DNA of 34,397 nt, from positions 1 to 34,397 of IMG/VR virus record IMGVR_UViG_3300037487_001412; one strand, 5' to 3'. Made by a program: the position numbers and the translations under genes. How positions within the stretch are numbered: the first letter of the stretch is position 1; every line of letters begins with the position of its first letter. Under the pieces are notes generated by a model, which saw nothing but the letters and a program-made list of their open reading frames with translations, was not told the origin of the DNA and made no database searches. Origin of the DNA: a virus. Below, piece by piece: positions 1 through 7,400 of this stretch.

Positions 1-1
1 T

Positions 2-850
2 TACCTTCAAGTTGAAAACGCGCTCGTTATGCGGCCTGTCAGCGTGTCTGTTTCCAAGTCGGTGCTTGACACGCATTTCGAGACGGCTATTGTGCCGTTG
101 GTCGAGCGCATCAAATCTGTCGTGTCCGAGAAGGACGTGAAGAAGGTCACGGCAGACAGGAAGAAGTGTTGGAACTGCCCCCACCGTAGTTACTGCCCTA
201 CAGACAAGGAAAACCCGCTCATGAGCATCTTCGACAAGTTCGCCAAGAAGACCGGCGCTGCCGCCTCCATCACCCCCTCTGACGCCCCGAAGTCGGACCC
301 GGCCCAGGCCGCCAAGCCCGTCGAGGGCTTCACCGCCGTCCCGCCCCCCAAGACCGAGGGCGAGAAGAAGCGCCGGATGCTGATCGTCGATTCGCCTGCC
401 ACCGCCCCGGTCGAGGAAGGTGACGACGAGGAGAAGGCGGCGATGGCCGCGCTCGCCGCGATCAAGGCGAAGAAGGCCGCTGCCGTGCTCGCCGCGGCTG
501 CCGCTGCCAAGGCCGCCGAGGAGAAGGCCGCTGCCGAAGCCGCTGCCGCCGAGGAAGTGCAGGACGACCAGATCGTCCAGGACGACTCGAAGGAGGAGAA
601 GAAGTCGAAGGGCGGCCGTCCCCCCGGCGCCAAGAACAAGCCCAAGACGGACGGCGAGGAGACCACCGAGGTGGCGTACGGCCTGACGGTGAACCTCGGG
701 GTCAGCGTGGGCGCGGTGCGCTTCGACGTGCGCCGCAGCAAGCGCCACACCGCGGAGCAGGCCGACGCGGTGTACGAGGAGTTGTTCAACGAGGTGAAGG
801 GCCTCGTCGAAGCGGAGCTGGCGAAGTATTCCGAGAGCAAGTCGTCGTGA
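2..850 (+). CDS. Partial: C-terminus of Cas4/RecB-like Fe-S exonuclease read through into an AT-hook, Ala/Lys-rich protein
   Basis: The reading frame is open from base 2, so the gene very probably begins before the window; the first ATG at 29 need not be a start. The first part ends in a CX2CX5C cluster (CWNCPHRSYC, bases 167-196), the C-terminal iron-sulfur signature of Cas4/RecB-family PD-(D/E)XK nucleases. Its catalytic core would lie upstream. The frame then continues without a stop into a different kind of protein. An ATG at 221 with an AAGGA-like site 10 bases upstream could start it separately. That part has a low-complexity Ala/Lys/Glu helix (about bases 430-560), an AT-hook-like GRPPGAKNK (about 610-640) and a compact C-terminal domain of about 55 residues beginning YGLTVNLGVSVG. 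It may be a natural fusion or two proteins from one frame. Exonuclease tail: fairly sure. Function of the second part: unknown, probably DNA binding. Confidence 0.7.
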   Translation, partial: YLQVENALVMRPVSVSVSKSVLDTHFETAIVPLVERIKSVVSEKDVKKVTADRKKCWNCPHRSYCPTDKENPLMSIFDKFAKKTGAAASITPSDAPKSDPAQAAKPVEGFTAVPPPKTEGEKKRRMLIVDSPATAPVEEGDDEEKAAMAALAAIKAKKAAAVLAAAAAAKAAEEKAAAEAAAAEEVQDDQIVQDDSKEEKKSKGGRPPGAKNKPKTDGEETTEVAYGLTVNLGVSVGAVRFDVRRSKRHTAEQADAVYEELFNEVKGLVEAELAKYSESKSS

Positions 851-1044
851 CCGGCTTCCTCCTCGTCATCCTGTTCGTCCTCGTCGTCCTCTACGTGCTG
901 GCGGGAGAGCCGACGCACGAGGAGGTGGAGCAGCTCGAGGTCCAGAAGACCCGCATGGTGGACGTGGAGCCGTGGGGGCGTGAGGTGAAGCTCGAACAGC
1001 CGAAGACCCTCGGCACCATCAACTCTCACGATTCGGTGGACTGA
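847..1044 (+). CDS. Small single-pass membrane protein
   Basis: A 65-residue protein starting at GTG 847, overlapping the previous stop as GTGA, so translation is probably coupled. The N-terminus (TGFLLVILFVLVVLYVLA) is one hydrophobic segment with no charge, followed by an acidic, polar tail of about 45 residues that would lie on one side of the membrane. There is no recognisable domain. It sits between a nuclease/AT-hook gene and a helicase gene, an odd place for a membrane protein. It could anchor replication proteins to the membrane, or be a small holin-like or superinfection protein; nothing in the sequence decides this. Confidence 0.6.
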   Translation: MTGFLLVILFVLVVLYVLAGEPTHEEVEQLEVQKTRMVDVEPWGREVKLEQPKTLGTINSHDSVD

Positions 1045-1045
1045 C

Positions 1046-3058
1046 GTGGCGCTCCCTTTCGCGAAGAAGATCATCCCCAGTGCTTCTCCGCGAAGGGAGC
1101 CCCTCGTTCTCACGATGGAGTCCCGCGAGTCCACAAGCTGGCGGGACATGAAGGGCGATGCAGTCAGCGACTCGGCAGACCTCAGGCGCATCCTGGAACT
1201 GCCGAAACGTGAGCTGCATTCGCCCGAGTTTCTGCAAGACGTGGCGGGCTACCTGAAAGAGGAACTCGGCCGCAAGGACATCACCCGCGAGACGTGCCGG
1301 TGCCGCGACTACTACCCGCACCGCAAGGACCCGCACTGTGACAACCTGCTCCCCACCCAGGCGTGGGCGCTCTACGAGGGCGCGCTGGTCGGTGGGCTGC
1401 TCGGTCCCATAGGCGTGGGCCACGGCAAGACGCTGCTCAACTGCCTGATGTCGATGGTGGTGGATGGCGCGAAGACGGTGCTGCTGCTGCTGTCGGCGCC
1501 GCTCAAGCGCCAGTTCCTCGACGTGGACTGGCACTACTACAGCCAGCACTGGCAGCTCCCGAACCTGTCGGGTGCGAATCCGTACGTCTCCGGCCGCCCG
1601 TTCCTCCATGTGCTCTCGTTTCCTGAAATCAGCAGCGCGAAGAACACCGACTTGTTGGAAAAGCTGAACCCCGACATCATCATCGTCGATGAGGCGCACA
1701 ACCTGCGGAACACCACCGCGGCGCGTACCAAGCGCTTCAACAGGTACTTGGCCGAGGCGCAGAAGGTCATCGCCATCTACCAGGGCCGGATGCGCCCGAA
1801 GGTGAAGCTCTTTTGCTGGAGCGGCACGCTCACCGACAAGGGCATGGAGGACTACGCCAAGCTCTCCGAGTTCTCGTTGGGCGACGGCTCCCCGGTGCCG
1901 CTCAACTGGTCCACGGTCCAGGAGTGGGCGTCCGCGCTCGACCCGTCCGACAACCCCAACCCGCCCGGCCACCTGCGCAAGCTGGGCGGCGCCACGCCGC
2001 TGGAGGGGCTGCGGATGCGCATCGCCGCCACCCTCGGGGTGGTCTCCAGCGGCGACAAGGCGAGCTGCAACGCCCAGTTGCTCATCAACGAGCGCGTGGT
2101 GACGATTCCGCACCTTGTCCAGGGTGCGCTCTCCAAGTTCGACGCAGCGGCTAAGGAGGAGGCGTGGCAGCGTCCTGACGGTGAGGAGCTGGTGGACGCG
2201 CTCCAGGCCGCACGCTGCGCACGAGAGCTGAGCTGCGGCTTCTACTACCGCTGGCACTGGCCCAAAATCAACGGGCAGGCGCAGCAGGTGAAGGTCATCG
2301 AGCGCTGGCTCGAGGCGCGCAAGTCGTGGCATCGGGAGTTGCGCTCGAAGCTCAAGGTCGGCCGCGAGCACATGGACTCGCCGCTGCTCGTCACCAAGGC
2401 CGCCATCAGGTGGCAAAAGGGGTTCATTCATGTCCACAGAAACGAAGAGACTGGCGAAGTCCTCGGGCGCAAGGAGTACCCGCCCCACACGAAGCACGGC
2501 CCTCTCCCTACCTGGGACAGCGAGTTCTGGCCCCAGTGGGAAGAACTCCGCGACACCGCGCACCCCGAGAACGAAGCCGTCTGGCTCGACGACTTCCTCG
2601 TCGATGACGCGCTCGCGTGGCTCAAGGAAGGGCCGGGGCTCTGCTGGTACGAGTTCAACGCTTTCGCATCTCGCCTTGCTGAGCGAGGCCGGAGCGCTGG
2701 ACTGGTATTCGCTGGTCCTGGAAACTCGGGCTCAAACATCATCCTTTCGCTCAAGGGCAGCGAGCGAGTTATCGCTTCAATCCGTGCGCATGGAACTGGT
2801 CGAAATCTCCAGATGTTTGCGCGAAATCTCGTTGCGAATCCGCCAGCGGGTGGGGGCACCTGGGAGCAGCTCCTTGGCCGCACGCACCGGCAAGGGCAAG
2901 AAGAAGACGAGGTGATCTGCGATGTGTACCGCCATACGGAGGCGTTTCGAAACGCGGTCACTACGGCGCACGAGCTGAGCGAGCACATCGAAGGGACGTT
3001 CGGCGCGAAGCAGCGGCTCGCGTCGGTGGCGAAGTGGAACGTCGTCAAGTACAAATAA
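1046..3058 (+). CDS. SNF2/SF2-type DNA helicase-like ATPase
   Basis: A 670-residue superfamily 2 ATPase. Visible motifs in order: Walker A GVGHGKT (about residues 123-129), Walker B VDEAHN with D215-E-A-H, motif III SGTLTD, and motif VI LGRTHRQGQ (about 610-618), whose RxHRxGQ form is characteristic of SNF2/Rad54-like translocases. A Cys/His cluster, CRCRDYYPHRKDPHC, lies just before Walker A and may bind zinc. Such proteins remodel or translocate on duplex DNA, and in phages they sit in replication/recombination clusters, as here beside an exonuclease, polymerase and resolvase. The start is GTG 1046, one base after the previous stop; an ATG at 1115 is an alternative. No DnaB-type helicase or primase is seen in the window, so this may be the replication helicase or a branch-migration enzyme. 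The family call is secure; the exact role is inferred. Confidence 0.88.
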   Translation: MALPFAKKIIPSASPRREPLVLTMESRESTSWRDMKGDAVSDSADLRRILELPKRELHSPEFLQDVAGYLKEELGRKDITRETCRCRDYYPHRKDPHCDNLLPTQAWALYEGALVGGLLGPIGVGHGKTLLNCLMSMVVDGAKTVLLLLSAPLKRQFLDVDWHYYSQHWQLPNLSGANPYVSGRPFLHVLSFPEISSAKNTDLLEKLNPDIIIVDEAHNLRNTTAARTKRFNRYLAEAQKVIAIYQGRMRPKVKLFCWSGTLTDKGMEDYAKLSEFSLGDGSPVPLNWSTVQEWASALDPSDNPNPPGHLRKLGGATPLEGLRMRIAATLGVVSSGDKASCNAQLLINERVVTIPHLVQGALSKFDAAAKEEAWQRPDGEELVDALQAARCARELSCGFYYRWHWPKINGQAQQVKVIERWLEARKSWHRELRSKLKVGREHMDSPLLVTKAAIRWQKGFIHVHRNEETGEVLGRKEYPPHTKHGPLPTWDSEFWPQWEELRDTAHPENEAVWLDDFLVDDALAWLKEGPGLCWYEFNAFASRLAERGRSAGLVFAGPGNSGSNIILSLKGSERVIASIRAHGTGRNLQMFARNLVANPPAGGGTWEQLLGRTHRQGQEEDEVICDVYRHTEAFRNAVTTAHELSEHIEGTFGAKQRLASVAKWNVVKYK

Positions 3059-3072
3059 CTCGACCGTGGCTG

Positions 3073-3100
3073 TTGACATAGGCTGCGGACTAGTTAGTAT
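3073..3100 (+). promoter_or_regulatory. Sigma-70-like promoter for the 3159 gene
   Basis: A perfect TTGACA at 3073-3078, a 16-base spacer and TAGTAT at 3095-3100 (4 of 6 to the -10 consensus). Transcription would start near 3107 and give a leader of about 50 bases with a good ribosome site (GAGGAG, 3145-3150). It is one of the few non-overlapping gaps in the arm, and the leader fits strong separate expression of the next gene. Confidence 0.6.
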
Positions 3101-3158
3101 GCAGGTGTCCCGGAATCCTCCGGGCAAGAACGAGCGCGGTACACGAGGAGAGTAGAAG

Positions 3159-3731
3159 ATGAGCGAAGCGAAGCAGAGCAAGGTGGAAGCATCGGGCCTG
3201 TACGGCCTGTTGGCGCGAGCGAAGACCCAGGGTGGCAGCGATGGCGAGTTCATCAAGGCCAACACCCAGGGCTCCGTCGTCATCGAAAAGCTGATCGTGA
3301 AGACGACCGGCCTGAAGAAGACGGTGATTCTGGTCGGAAGCATCCTGACGGCAGACGCGACCGAGGCGGGGGTTTCTCCTCAGTTGCCGGGGTGCAAGGT
3401 CAAGCAGTTGTACATGCTCACCAAGTACGACTGGGCCATCGACGCGCTCAAGACCGATCTCGTGAACATCATCGGGATCGACGAGAAGGGCATGAGTCCC
3501 GAGCAGGTGGAGGAGATGATGGCCTGCGCCTTCGAGGGCGAGATGAACGAGAAGACGGGAGAGCGTCCTGGCGTGAGCGCCTTCAAGGGCTGCGTGGCGA
3601 ACTTCCGGGGCTACCTCGTGAAGGACCGTGGCGCCGGGAAGCCTGACTTGTCCAAGGTCTCGTTCTCCCACGCCGAAGGGGAGATCAACTCCGAAGCGAA
3701 CATCGCGAAGCGAGCCGCTGCGATTCAGTAA
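3159..3731 (+). CDS. Probable ssDNA-binding-like phage replication protein
   Basis: A 190-residue soluble protein with its own promoter and a strong ribosome site (GAGGAG 9 bases before ATG), so probably made in large amount. The order of segments (an N-terminal polar region, a beta-rich core with VVIEKLIVKTT and TVILVGSILTADA, then a segment describing a compact domain ending in charged residues) recalls the proteins that many phages carry in place of a classical SSB. I see no catalytic motif and no membrane segment. Its position between helicase and polymerase genes fits a stoichiometric ssDNA-binding role. The assignment rests on context and fold impression, not on a diagnostic motif, and could be wrong. 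Confidence 0.45.
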   Translation: MSEAKQSKVEASGLYGLLARAKTQGGSDGEFIKANTQGSVVIEKLIVKTTGLKKTVILVGSILTADATEAGVSPQLPGCKVKQLYMLTKYDWAIDALKTDLVNIIGIDEKGMSPEQVEEMMACAFEGEMNEKTGERPGVSAFKGCVANFRGYLVKDRGAGKPDLSKVSFSHAEGEINSEANIAKRAAAIQ

Positions 3732-3844
3732 GCTTGAGCTTCTAGGCAAGCGCTCGAAGCGGTGAGCGCGGCATGTCCCTCAGTGCCAGTTGTTTGGGAC
3801 CTCTGCCACTCATGATGCGCAGGAGACGCGTCAGAGGTAGTGGA
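3732..3844 (+). other. Gene-free structured stretch upstream of the tRNA-like element
   Basis: No credible ORF. Several hairpins can be drawn: GCGCTC/GAGCGC (3750-3769, 8-base loop), GTCCC/GGGAC (3775-3800) and TGATGCG/CGCGTCA (about 3813-3833, one G-T pair), partly overlapping CCTCTG/CAGAGG (3800-3837). None is followed by a T run, so a simple terminator is unlikely. It may be a structured leader of the following tRNA-like element or a small RNA. I could not fold it as a second tRNA. Confidence 0.3.
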
Positions 3845-3916
3845 GTACGAGTAGCTCGGTCTGGTCGAGCACCCTCGCGGAGAGGGAGGTCGCAGGTTCA
3901 ATTCCTGCCTCGTATT
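3845..3916 (+). tRNA. tRNA-like element with an atypical anticodon loop
   Basis: A clear cloverleaf: acceptor GTACGAG (3845-3851) pairs with CTCGTAT (3909-3915, one G-T pair); TA; D stem GCTC/GAGC (3854-3857, 3867-3870) with a 9-base loop containing GG; anticodon stem CCCTC/GAGGG (3872-3876, 3882-3886); variable loop AGGTC; T stem GCAGG/CCTGC with loop TTCAATT; discriminator T3916. CCA is not encoded. The oddity is the anticodon loop: with a perfect 5-bp stem it has only 5 bases (GCGGA). Drawn with a 4-bp stem, the 7-base loop CGCGGAG would give anticodon CGG (Pro), but position 33 is G, not U. So this may be a degenerate tRNA, an unusual tRNA, or a tRNA mimic used for RNA processing. The next gene starts at 3918, one base after the discriminator plus one. 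Confidence 0.6.
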
Positions 3917-3917
3917 T

Positions 3918-4121
3918 ATGGACGACGAAGACGACCTGAAGACGTACAAGAAGAAGAACGTCCGCGAGCTGGACGAAATCTTTCACGCCAACGGGTGGAT
4001 TTCGGCCGGTGGTGTGGCTGCTGCTTCCAACTCGTACAAGAACGCGCAGTGCTGGTGCGCGTGCGGGCGCCTGAAGTCGGTGGGTGACTTGTGCGCGAGG
4101 TGCGCAGAGAAGGCTCCTTGA
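3918..4121 (+). CDS. Small Cys-rich (zinc-ribbon-like) protein
   Basis: A 67-residue protein. The C-terminal half has CWCACG and then CARC (pattern CxCxC...CxxC over about 18 residues), which looks like a small metal-binding ribbon; the N-terminus is acidic then lysine-rich (DDEDDLKTYKKK). There is no ribosome site at the usual distance from ATG 3918, because the codon directly follows the tRNA-like element. A GGGAGGT at 3884-3890 would come within about 11 bases if the T-arm hairpin folds. The C-terminus overlaps the next gene by 31 bases. Function unknown; a DNA- or RNA-polymerase-binding adaptor is possible given the sigma-like neighbour. Confidence 0.55.
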   Translation: MDDEDDLKTYKKKNVRELDEIFHANGWISAGGVAAASNSYKNAQCWCACGRLKSVGDLCARCAEKAP

Positions 4122-4639
4122 TCCTCAACCTGCGGCAGCTCAAGTTCCTGAACCGCTCGGAGCGCGAAGACCCCGAGCTGCTTGCGGAGGTCATCGCGAT
4201 GCGCCCACAAACGCGCTCACAGTGCGTGGACGGTCCCCGGCCCTGCATCTTCGTTTCGTGCAAGCACAACCTCTACCTGGACGTGTCCGAAATCGGCAGC
4301 GTCAAGCTCAACTTCCCCGACAAGGACGTAGACGAGCTGGAAGAGACGTGCGCGCTGGACGTGGCCGGGCGCGGCGGCATCACGCTCGAGGTGGTGGGCT
4401 CGCTGATGGCGCTCACCAGGGAGCGCGTGCGGCAGATCGAGGAGCACAGCTCTGCCAAGCTGCGGGACGAACTCGATGCCGACCTCGAGCCGAAGTCCGA
4501 GATTTTTCAGCCGAAGCTCGTTTCTGCCGAGCGCCGAGCGCAGCTTCGGGAAGCGAAGAAGAAATACCGGCAGGGCATCGGCCGGGAGAAGACCAACGAA
4601 GCACAGGCGCGCTACCGCGACAGGAAGAAGGCAACGTGA
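4091..4639 (+). CDS. Sigma-70 region 4-like DNA-binding protein
   Basis: A 182-residue protein starting at GTG 4091 inside the previous gene. Residues about 97-126 (ITLEVVGSLMALTRERVRQIEE) are a clear match to the region 4.2 helix-turn-helix of sigma-70 factors, where the TRERVRQIE segment contacts the -35 element. A Cys cluster at residues 45, 52 and 57 (CVDGPRPCIFVSC) followed by NLYLDV precedes it. I recall similar Cys-cluster plus region-4 proteins in Deltaproteobacteria/Myxococcota, from general knowledge only. Regions 2 and 3 of a true sigma factor are missing, so it is more likely a transcription regulator or an RNA polymerase appropriator than a complete sigma factor. The C-terminus is lysine/arginine rich. 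It could act at the repeat-rich control region near the right end of the window, which is inference. Confidence 0.75.
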   Translation: MREVRREGSLILNLRQLKFLNRSEREDPELLAEVIAMRPQTRSQCVDGPRPCIFVSCKHNLYLDVSEIGSVKLNFPDKDVDELEETCALDVAGRGGITLEVVGSLMALTRERVRQIEEHSSAKLRDELDADLEPKSEIFQPKLVSAERRAQLREAKKKYRQGIGREKTNEAQARYRDRKKAT

Positions 4640-5043
4640 GTTCGATGATTGCAGCGCTCCAGAAGCGCGTGAAGCACCTCTCCGAAACGGTCGCGATTCA
4701 GAAGTTGACCTTCGACCGGCTCCTGTCCGACCTCGAGATGACCGAGAGCGTGGGCTGTGGCTACGCCTGGGACCTCTCAGCTTCGGAGTGGGAGTGGGTG
4801 AAGACCGAGACGGGGTACGACCTGCACTCTTGTCCGGTTGACCGCGGCGTCCTCTTCCGCGAGTGGAAGTCCGCCCTCGCTGCCGGTGAGGCGTACCAGG
4901 AGGCGAAGAAGTGGCTCCGCGACAGGATGAGGACGGACCCGGTGTGGCGCAAGACGGCCATCGAAGCGGCCGGGAAGAACCCCGACATGCTCATCGAGAC
5001 GCCGCACGGCTCCTACTCGCTGCGCCTGCTGAGCGCGACGTGA
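4636..5043 (+). CDS. Hypothetical replication-arm protein
   Basis: 135 residues from GTG 4636, which overlaps the previous stop as GTGA; an in-frame ATG lies at 4645. The first 35 residues (IAALQKRVKHLSETVAIQK and onward) look like an amphipathic helix or short coiled coil, followed by a Trp-rich mixed domain (YAWDLSASEWEWVKTETGY) and a C-terminal helical part with SLRLLSAT at the end. No known domain is recognised. Tight coupling to both neighbours places it in the same transcript as the polymerase gene. The longer frame that runs upstream of 4636 is only the shadow of the sigma-like gene. Confidence 0.6.
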   Translation: MSSMIAALQKRVKHLSETVAIQKLTFDRLLSDLEMTESVGCGYAWDLSASEWEWVKTETGYDLHSCPVDRGVLFREWKSALAAGEAYQEAKKWLRDRMRTDPVWRKTAIEAAGKNPDMLIETPHGSYSLRLLSAT

Positions 5044-5351
5044 ACGAGTCCATCATGCCGCTGGTCGAGGAGAACCGAAAACTCCACGACGAAGTGAAGC
5101 TGCTCAAACACCTGCTGGACGAGCAGAGCGTGCGTGTTGACAGGATGCTGGAAGCTGGTCCGAGGACGTATTCGCGGGTGAGCGTGACGGTCAACGCCTT
5201 CAAACGAATGGTGATGTTTCGCGAGGACCTCAACCGAGAACTGATGACTGAACTCGCTGCGAGTCTGTTGACCGCTAACTTGCTCGCAAAGGTGGAAGAA
5301 GCTGATGGCATGGTTACGTTCACGGCCTACTTCATCGGGGTGAAGAAATGA
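5040..5351 (+). CDS. Hypothetical small coiled-coil protein
   Basis: 103 residues from GTG 5040 (GTGA overlap with the previous stop; ATG 5055 is an alternative). Residues about 7-35 (VEENRKLHDEVKLLKHLLDEQ) have heptad character and should form a short coiled coil. The remainder is a mixed alpha/beta segment without a known motif. The stop overlaps the polymerase start as ATGA, so it is translated immediately before the polymerase. This could be a small polymerase-associated factor; that is based only on position. Confidence 0.55.
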   Translation: MNESIMPLVEENRKLHDEVKLLKHLLDEQSVRVDRMLEAGPRTYSRVSVTVNAFKRMVMFREDLNRELMTELAASLLTANLLAKVEEADGMVTFTAYFIGVKK

Positions 5352-7369
5352 GCCTGTTTAGCTACGACCTTGAGAGCCACCTGATTCAGCCCGGCCTGCT
5401 GACGCCCCCCATCGTGTGCGCGTCGTGGGCCACCGCGGTGGGTGCGGGTAGCTACGGCTCTGACCTGACCAGCGCTGGCGAGGATCGGCTGCTCCAGAAC
5501 GTTGAGCACTTCGAGGAGGAGATCAACAAGCTCGACAACATCTGGACCGGAGCCAACATCGCGTTCGACTTCGGGTGCCTGCTCGCGGTGCGCCCCGACC
5601 TGCTGCCGCTCATCTGGCGTGCGTACAAGGAAGCGCGCGTGTTCGACGTGCAGATCGGCTGCTCGCTCAACGCCATCTACGACGGGCGCATGAAGGAAGG
5701 CGACCTGTACCGTTACGACGGCTCGAAGATCCAGAGCGGCCGGTACTCACTCGACGAGGTGGTGAAGGAGACGCTGGGTCGCACCGACGCGAAGGGGCAT
5801 GACCGTTTCCGTCTGAGCTACGCACTCCTCGAGCACCTCCCCATCGAGCAGTGGCCCTGGGATGCGCGCCAGTACCCGCTCGACGACGCCAGCAACACGC
5901 TCGAGGCGGCCGAGGTCATCTTGGCGAAGTACAAGAACCAGCACGACCTGCCCGCGCAGGTCCACAGCGCGTTCTGCATCCACCTGGGGGCCATCTGGGG
6001 CCTGCGCACGGACCCCAAGCGCGTGGACAACTTCGAGCGCGAGGTGAATGCCCACCTGCTCGAGCTTCAGGACTTCGCGAAGGAGCAGGGCTTCATGCGC
6101 CCGAAGTCGAAGAAGCCCGACGCGAAGTGGAGCGTCCACACGAAGGCCGTACAGGAGGCTGTCTTCACCGCGTACGACGGGAAGCCGCCCGGCACGCCCA
6201 CCGGGGAGATCAGCATCAGCCGCGAGACGCTGATGGACTCCGGCGACGCCATCCTCGAGCGCTTCGCTGAGATGGGGAAGTGGAAGAAGCTCACCACCTA
6301 CGTGCCGACGTTGAAGGCTGCGGCGACGCACCCGCTCAACATCTACTCGAACCCGCTGCTCTCCACCGGGCGCGTCTCCCAGGACGGTCTGCTGCTGATG
6401 ATTCCGCGGCAGCCCGCCAAGGACAAGAACAACTGCGTCATACCGAACACGAACGTGCGAAACGCCTTCGTGGCGCGCGACGACACCGCCATCAGCTCGT
6501 GCGACTACGCGGCCGTCGAGCTGTCCACCCTGGGCCAGTGCTGCATCTGGACGGTCGGGTACAGCGACCTCGCGGACGTGATCAACGCAGGCAAGGACCC
6601 GCACTGCGTCCTCGGCGCCGACCTGTTGGGCATCGAGTACGACGAGTTCTTCCACCACTACAAGGTGCTCAAGGAGAAGCCCTACTCGCTCATCCGGCAG
6701 GCCGGGAAGGCAGGCAACTTCGGGTTCCCCGGCATGATGGGTCCCGAGTCCTTCGTCGTCGCGCAGAAGAAGCAGCAGTTCTCGGTGTGCGAGTGGTTCT
6801 TCCACGACGGCGCCTGCTCGTGGCAGAAGCGCGTGGTCTGCGAAGTCCAGGGGGCCGAGGTGCGGCTGTGCTCCCGGTGCATCGAGCAGGCAGCGGTGGT
6901 GAAGACCACCTACCTCAAGCGCTGGAGCGAGGTCCCCAAGTATTGGAACTGGACCATGAAGGAGCTGCACAACAACGGCTCCGTCACGCAGTTCATCTCG
7001 CAGCGCGTGCGCGGCGACCCGAGCGGCCCGGCCGCGGCGAACACGCTGTTCCAGGGGCTCGCGGCGGACGGTGCGAAACGCGCCCTCGTCGCCCTCACCG
7101 AGGAGATGTACCTGGACCGCGACTCCGCGCTGTTCGGCTCGCGGCTCCTCAACTTCATCCACGACGAGACGTTGCTGGAGATCCCCCTCTCCAAGCTGCA
7201 CGATGGGGCGTACCGGCAGGCGGCCGTCATGGTCGAGCAGATGAAGACCGTGGTTCCGGACGTGGCGATCAAGGTCGAGCCCGCTGCGATGTTGTTTTGG
7301 GACAAGGAAGCCGAAGCGGTGCATGACGAGAACGGCAAACTCATCCCCTGGCAGCCGAAAGCGGCTTGA
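5348..7369 (+). CDS. polA-like: DNA polymerase, family A, with 3'-5' exonuclease
   Basis: 673 residues. The N-terminal proofreading domain shows Exo I D7-L-E9, Exo II N70...D74 (GANIAFDFG) and Exo III Y176xxxD180. The polymerase domain shows TGRVSQDG, motif A CDYAAVEL (D386, E391), motif B RQAGKAGNFGF (R450, K454, F458-G459) and motif C HDE (605-607). All catalytic residues are present, so it should be an active replicative phage polymerase. Between motifs B and C it has an unusual Cys-rich insertion with C481, C490, C498, C508 and C511, which probably binds zinc. There is no 5'-3' exonuclease domain. The ATG overlaps the previous stop (ATGA). The gene ends inside the putative promoter of the resolvase gene. 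Confidence 0.95.
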   Translation: MSLFSYDLESHLIQPGLLTPPIVCASWATAVGAGSYGSDLTSAGEDRLLQNVEHFEEEINKLDNIWTGANIAFDFGCLLAVRPDLLPLIWRAYKEARVFDVQIGCSLNAIYDGRMKEGDLYRYDGSKIQSGRYSLDEVVKETLGRTDAKGHDRFRLSYALLEHLPIEQWPWDARQYPLDDASNTLEAAEVILAKYKNQHDLPAQVHSAFCIHLGAIWGLRTDPKRVDNFEREVNAHLLELQDFAKEQGFMRPKSKKPDAKWSVHTKAVQEAVFTAYDGKPPGTPTGEISISRETLMDSGDAILERFAEMGKWKKLTTYVPTLKAAATHPLNIYSNPLLSTGRVSQDGLLLMIPRQPAKDKNNCVIPNTNVRNAFVARDDTAISSCDYAAVELSTLGQCCIWTVGYSDLADVINAGKDPHCVLGADLLGIEYDEFFHHYKVLKEKPYSLIRQAGKAGNFGFPGMMGPESFVVAQKKQQFSVCEWFFHDGACSWQKRVVCEVQGAEVRLCSRCIEQAAVVKTTYLKRWSEVPKYWNWTMKELHNNGSVTQFISQRVRGDPSGPAAANTLFQGLAADGAKRALVALTEEMYLDRDSALFGSRLLNFIHDETLLEIPLSKLHDGAYRQAAVMVEQMKTVVPDVAIKVEPAAMLFWDKEAEAVHDENGKLIPWQPKAA

Positions 7370-7393
7370 CAACTAAACTGTAGCGTATAGATA
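7366..7393 (+). promoter_or_regulatory. Putative promoter giving a near-leaderless resolvase mRNA
   Basis: TTGACA at 7366-7371 overlaps the polymerase stop codon. TAGATA at 7388-7393 is a weak -10 with the same 16-base spacing as the 3073 promoter; GATACT at 7390-7395 is another choice. The expected start point is about 7399-7402, right at ATG 7401. No Shine-Dalgarno sequence is visible before that ATG. The perfect -35 is what supports the call. Confidence 0.42.
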
Positions 7394-7400
7394 CTCAGAC

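Noticed and set aside
1019-2563. Long minus-strand ORF opposite the SNF2 helicase
   Set aside because: The helicase strand has diagnostic motifs. The antisense product is Arg/Leu/Val-rich and has no domain; the same holds for the antisense frames opposite the polymerase and tail genes.
3845-3916. tRNA gene as an attP integration site
   Set aside because: No integrase or repressor is visible, and both acceptor strands are present; nothing supports integration.
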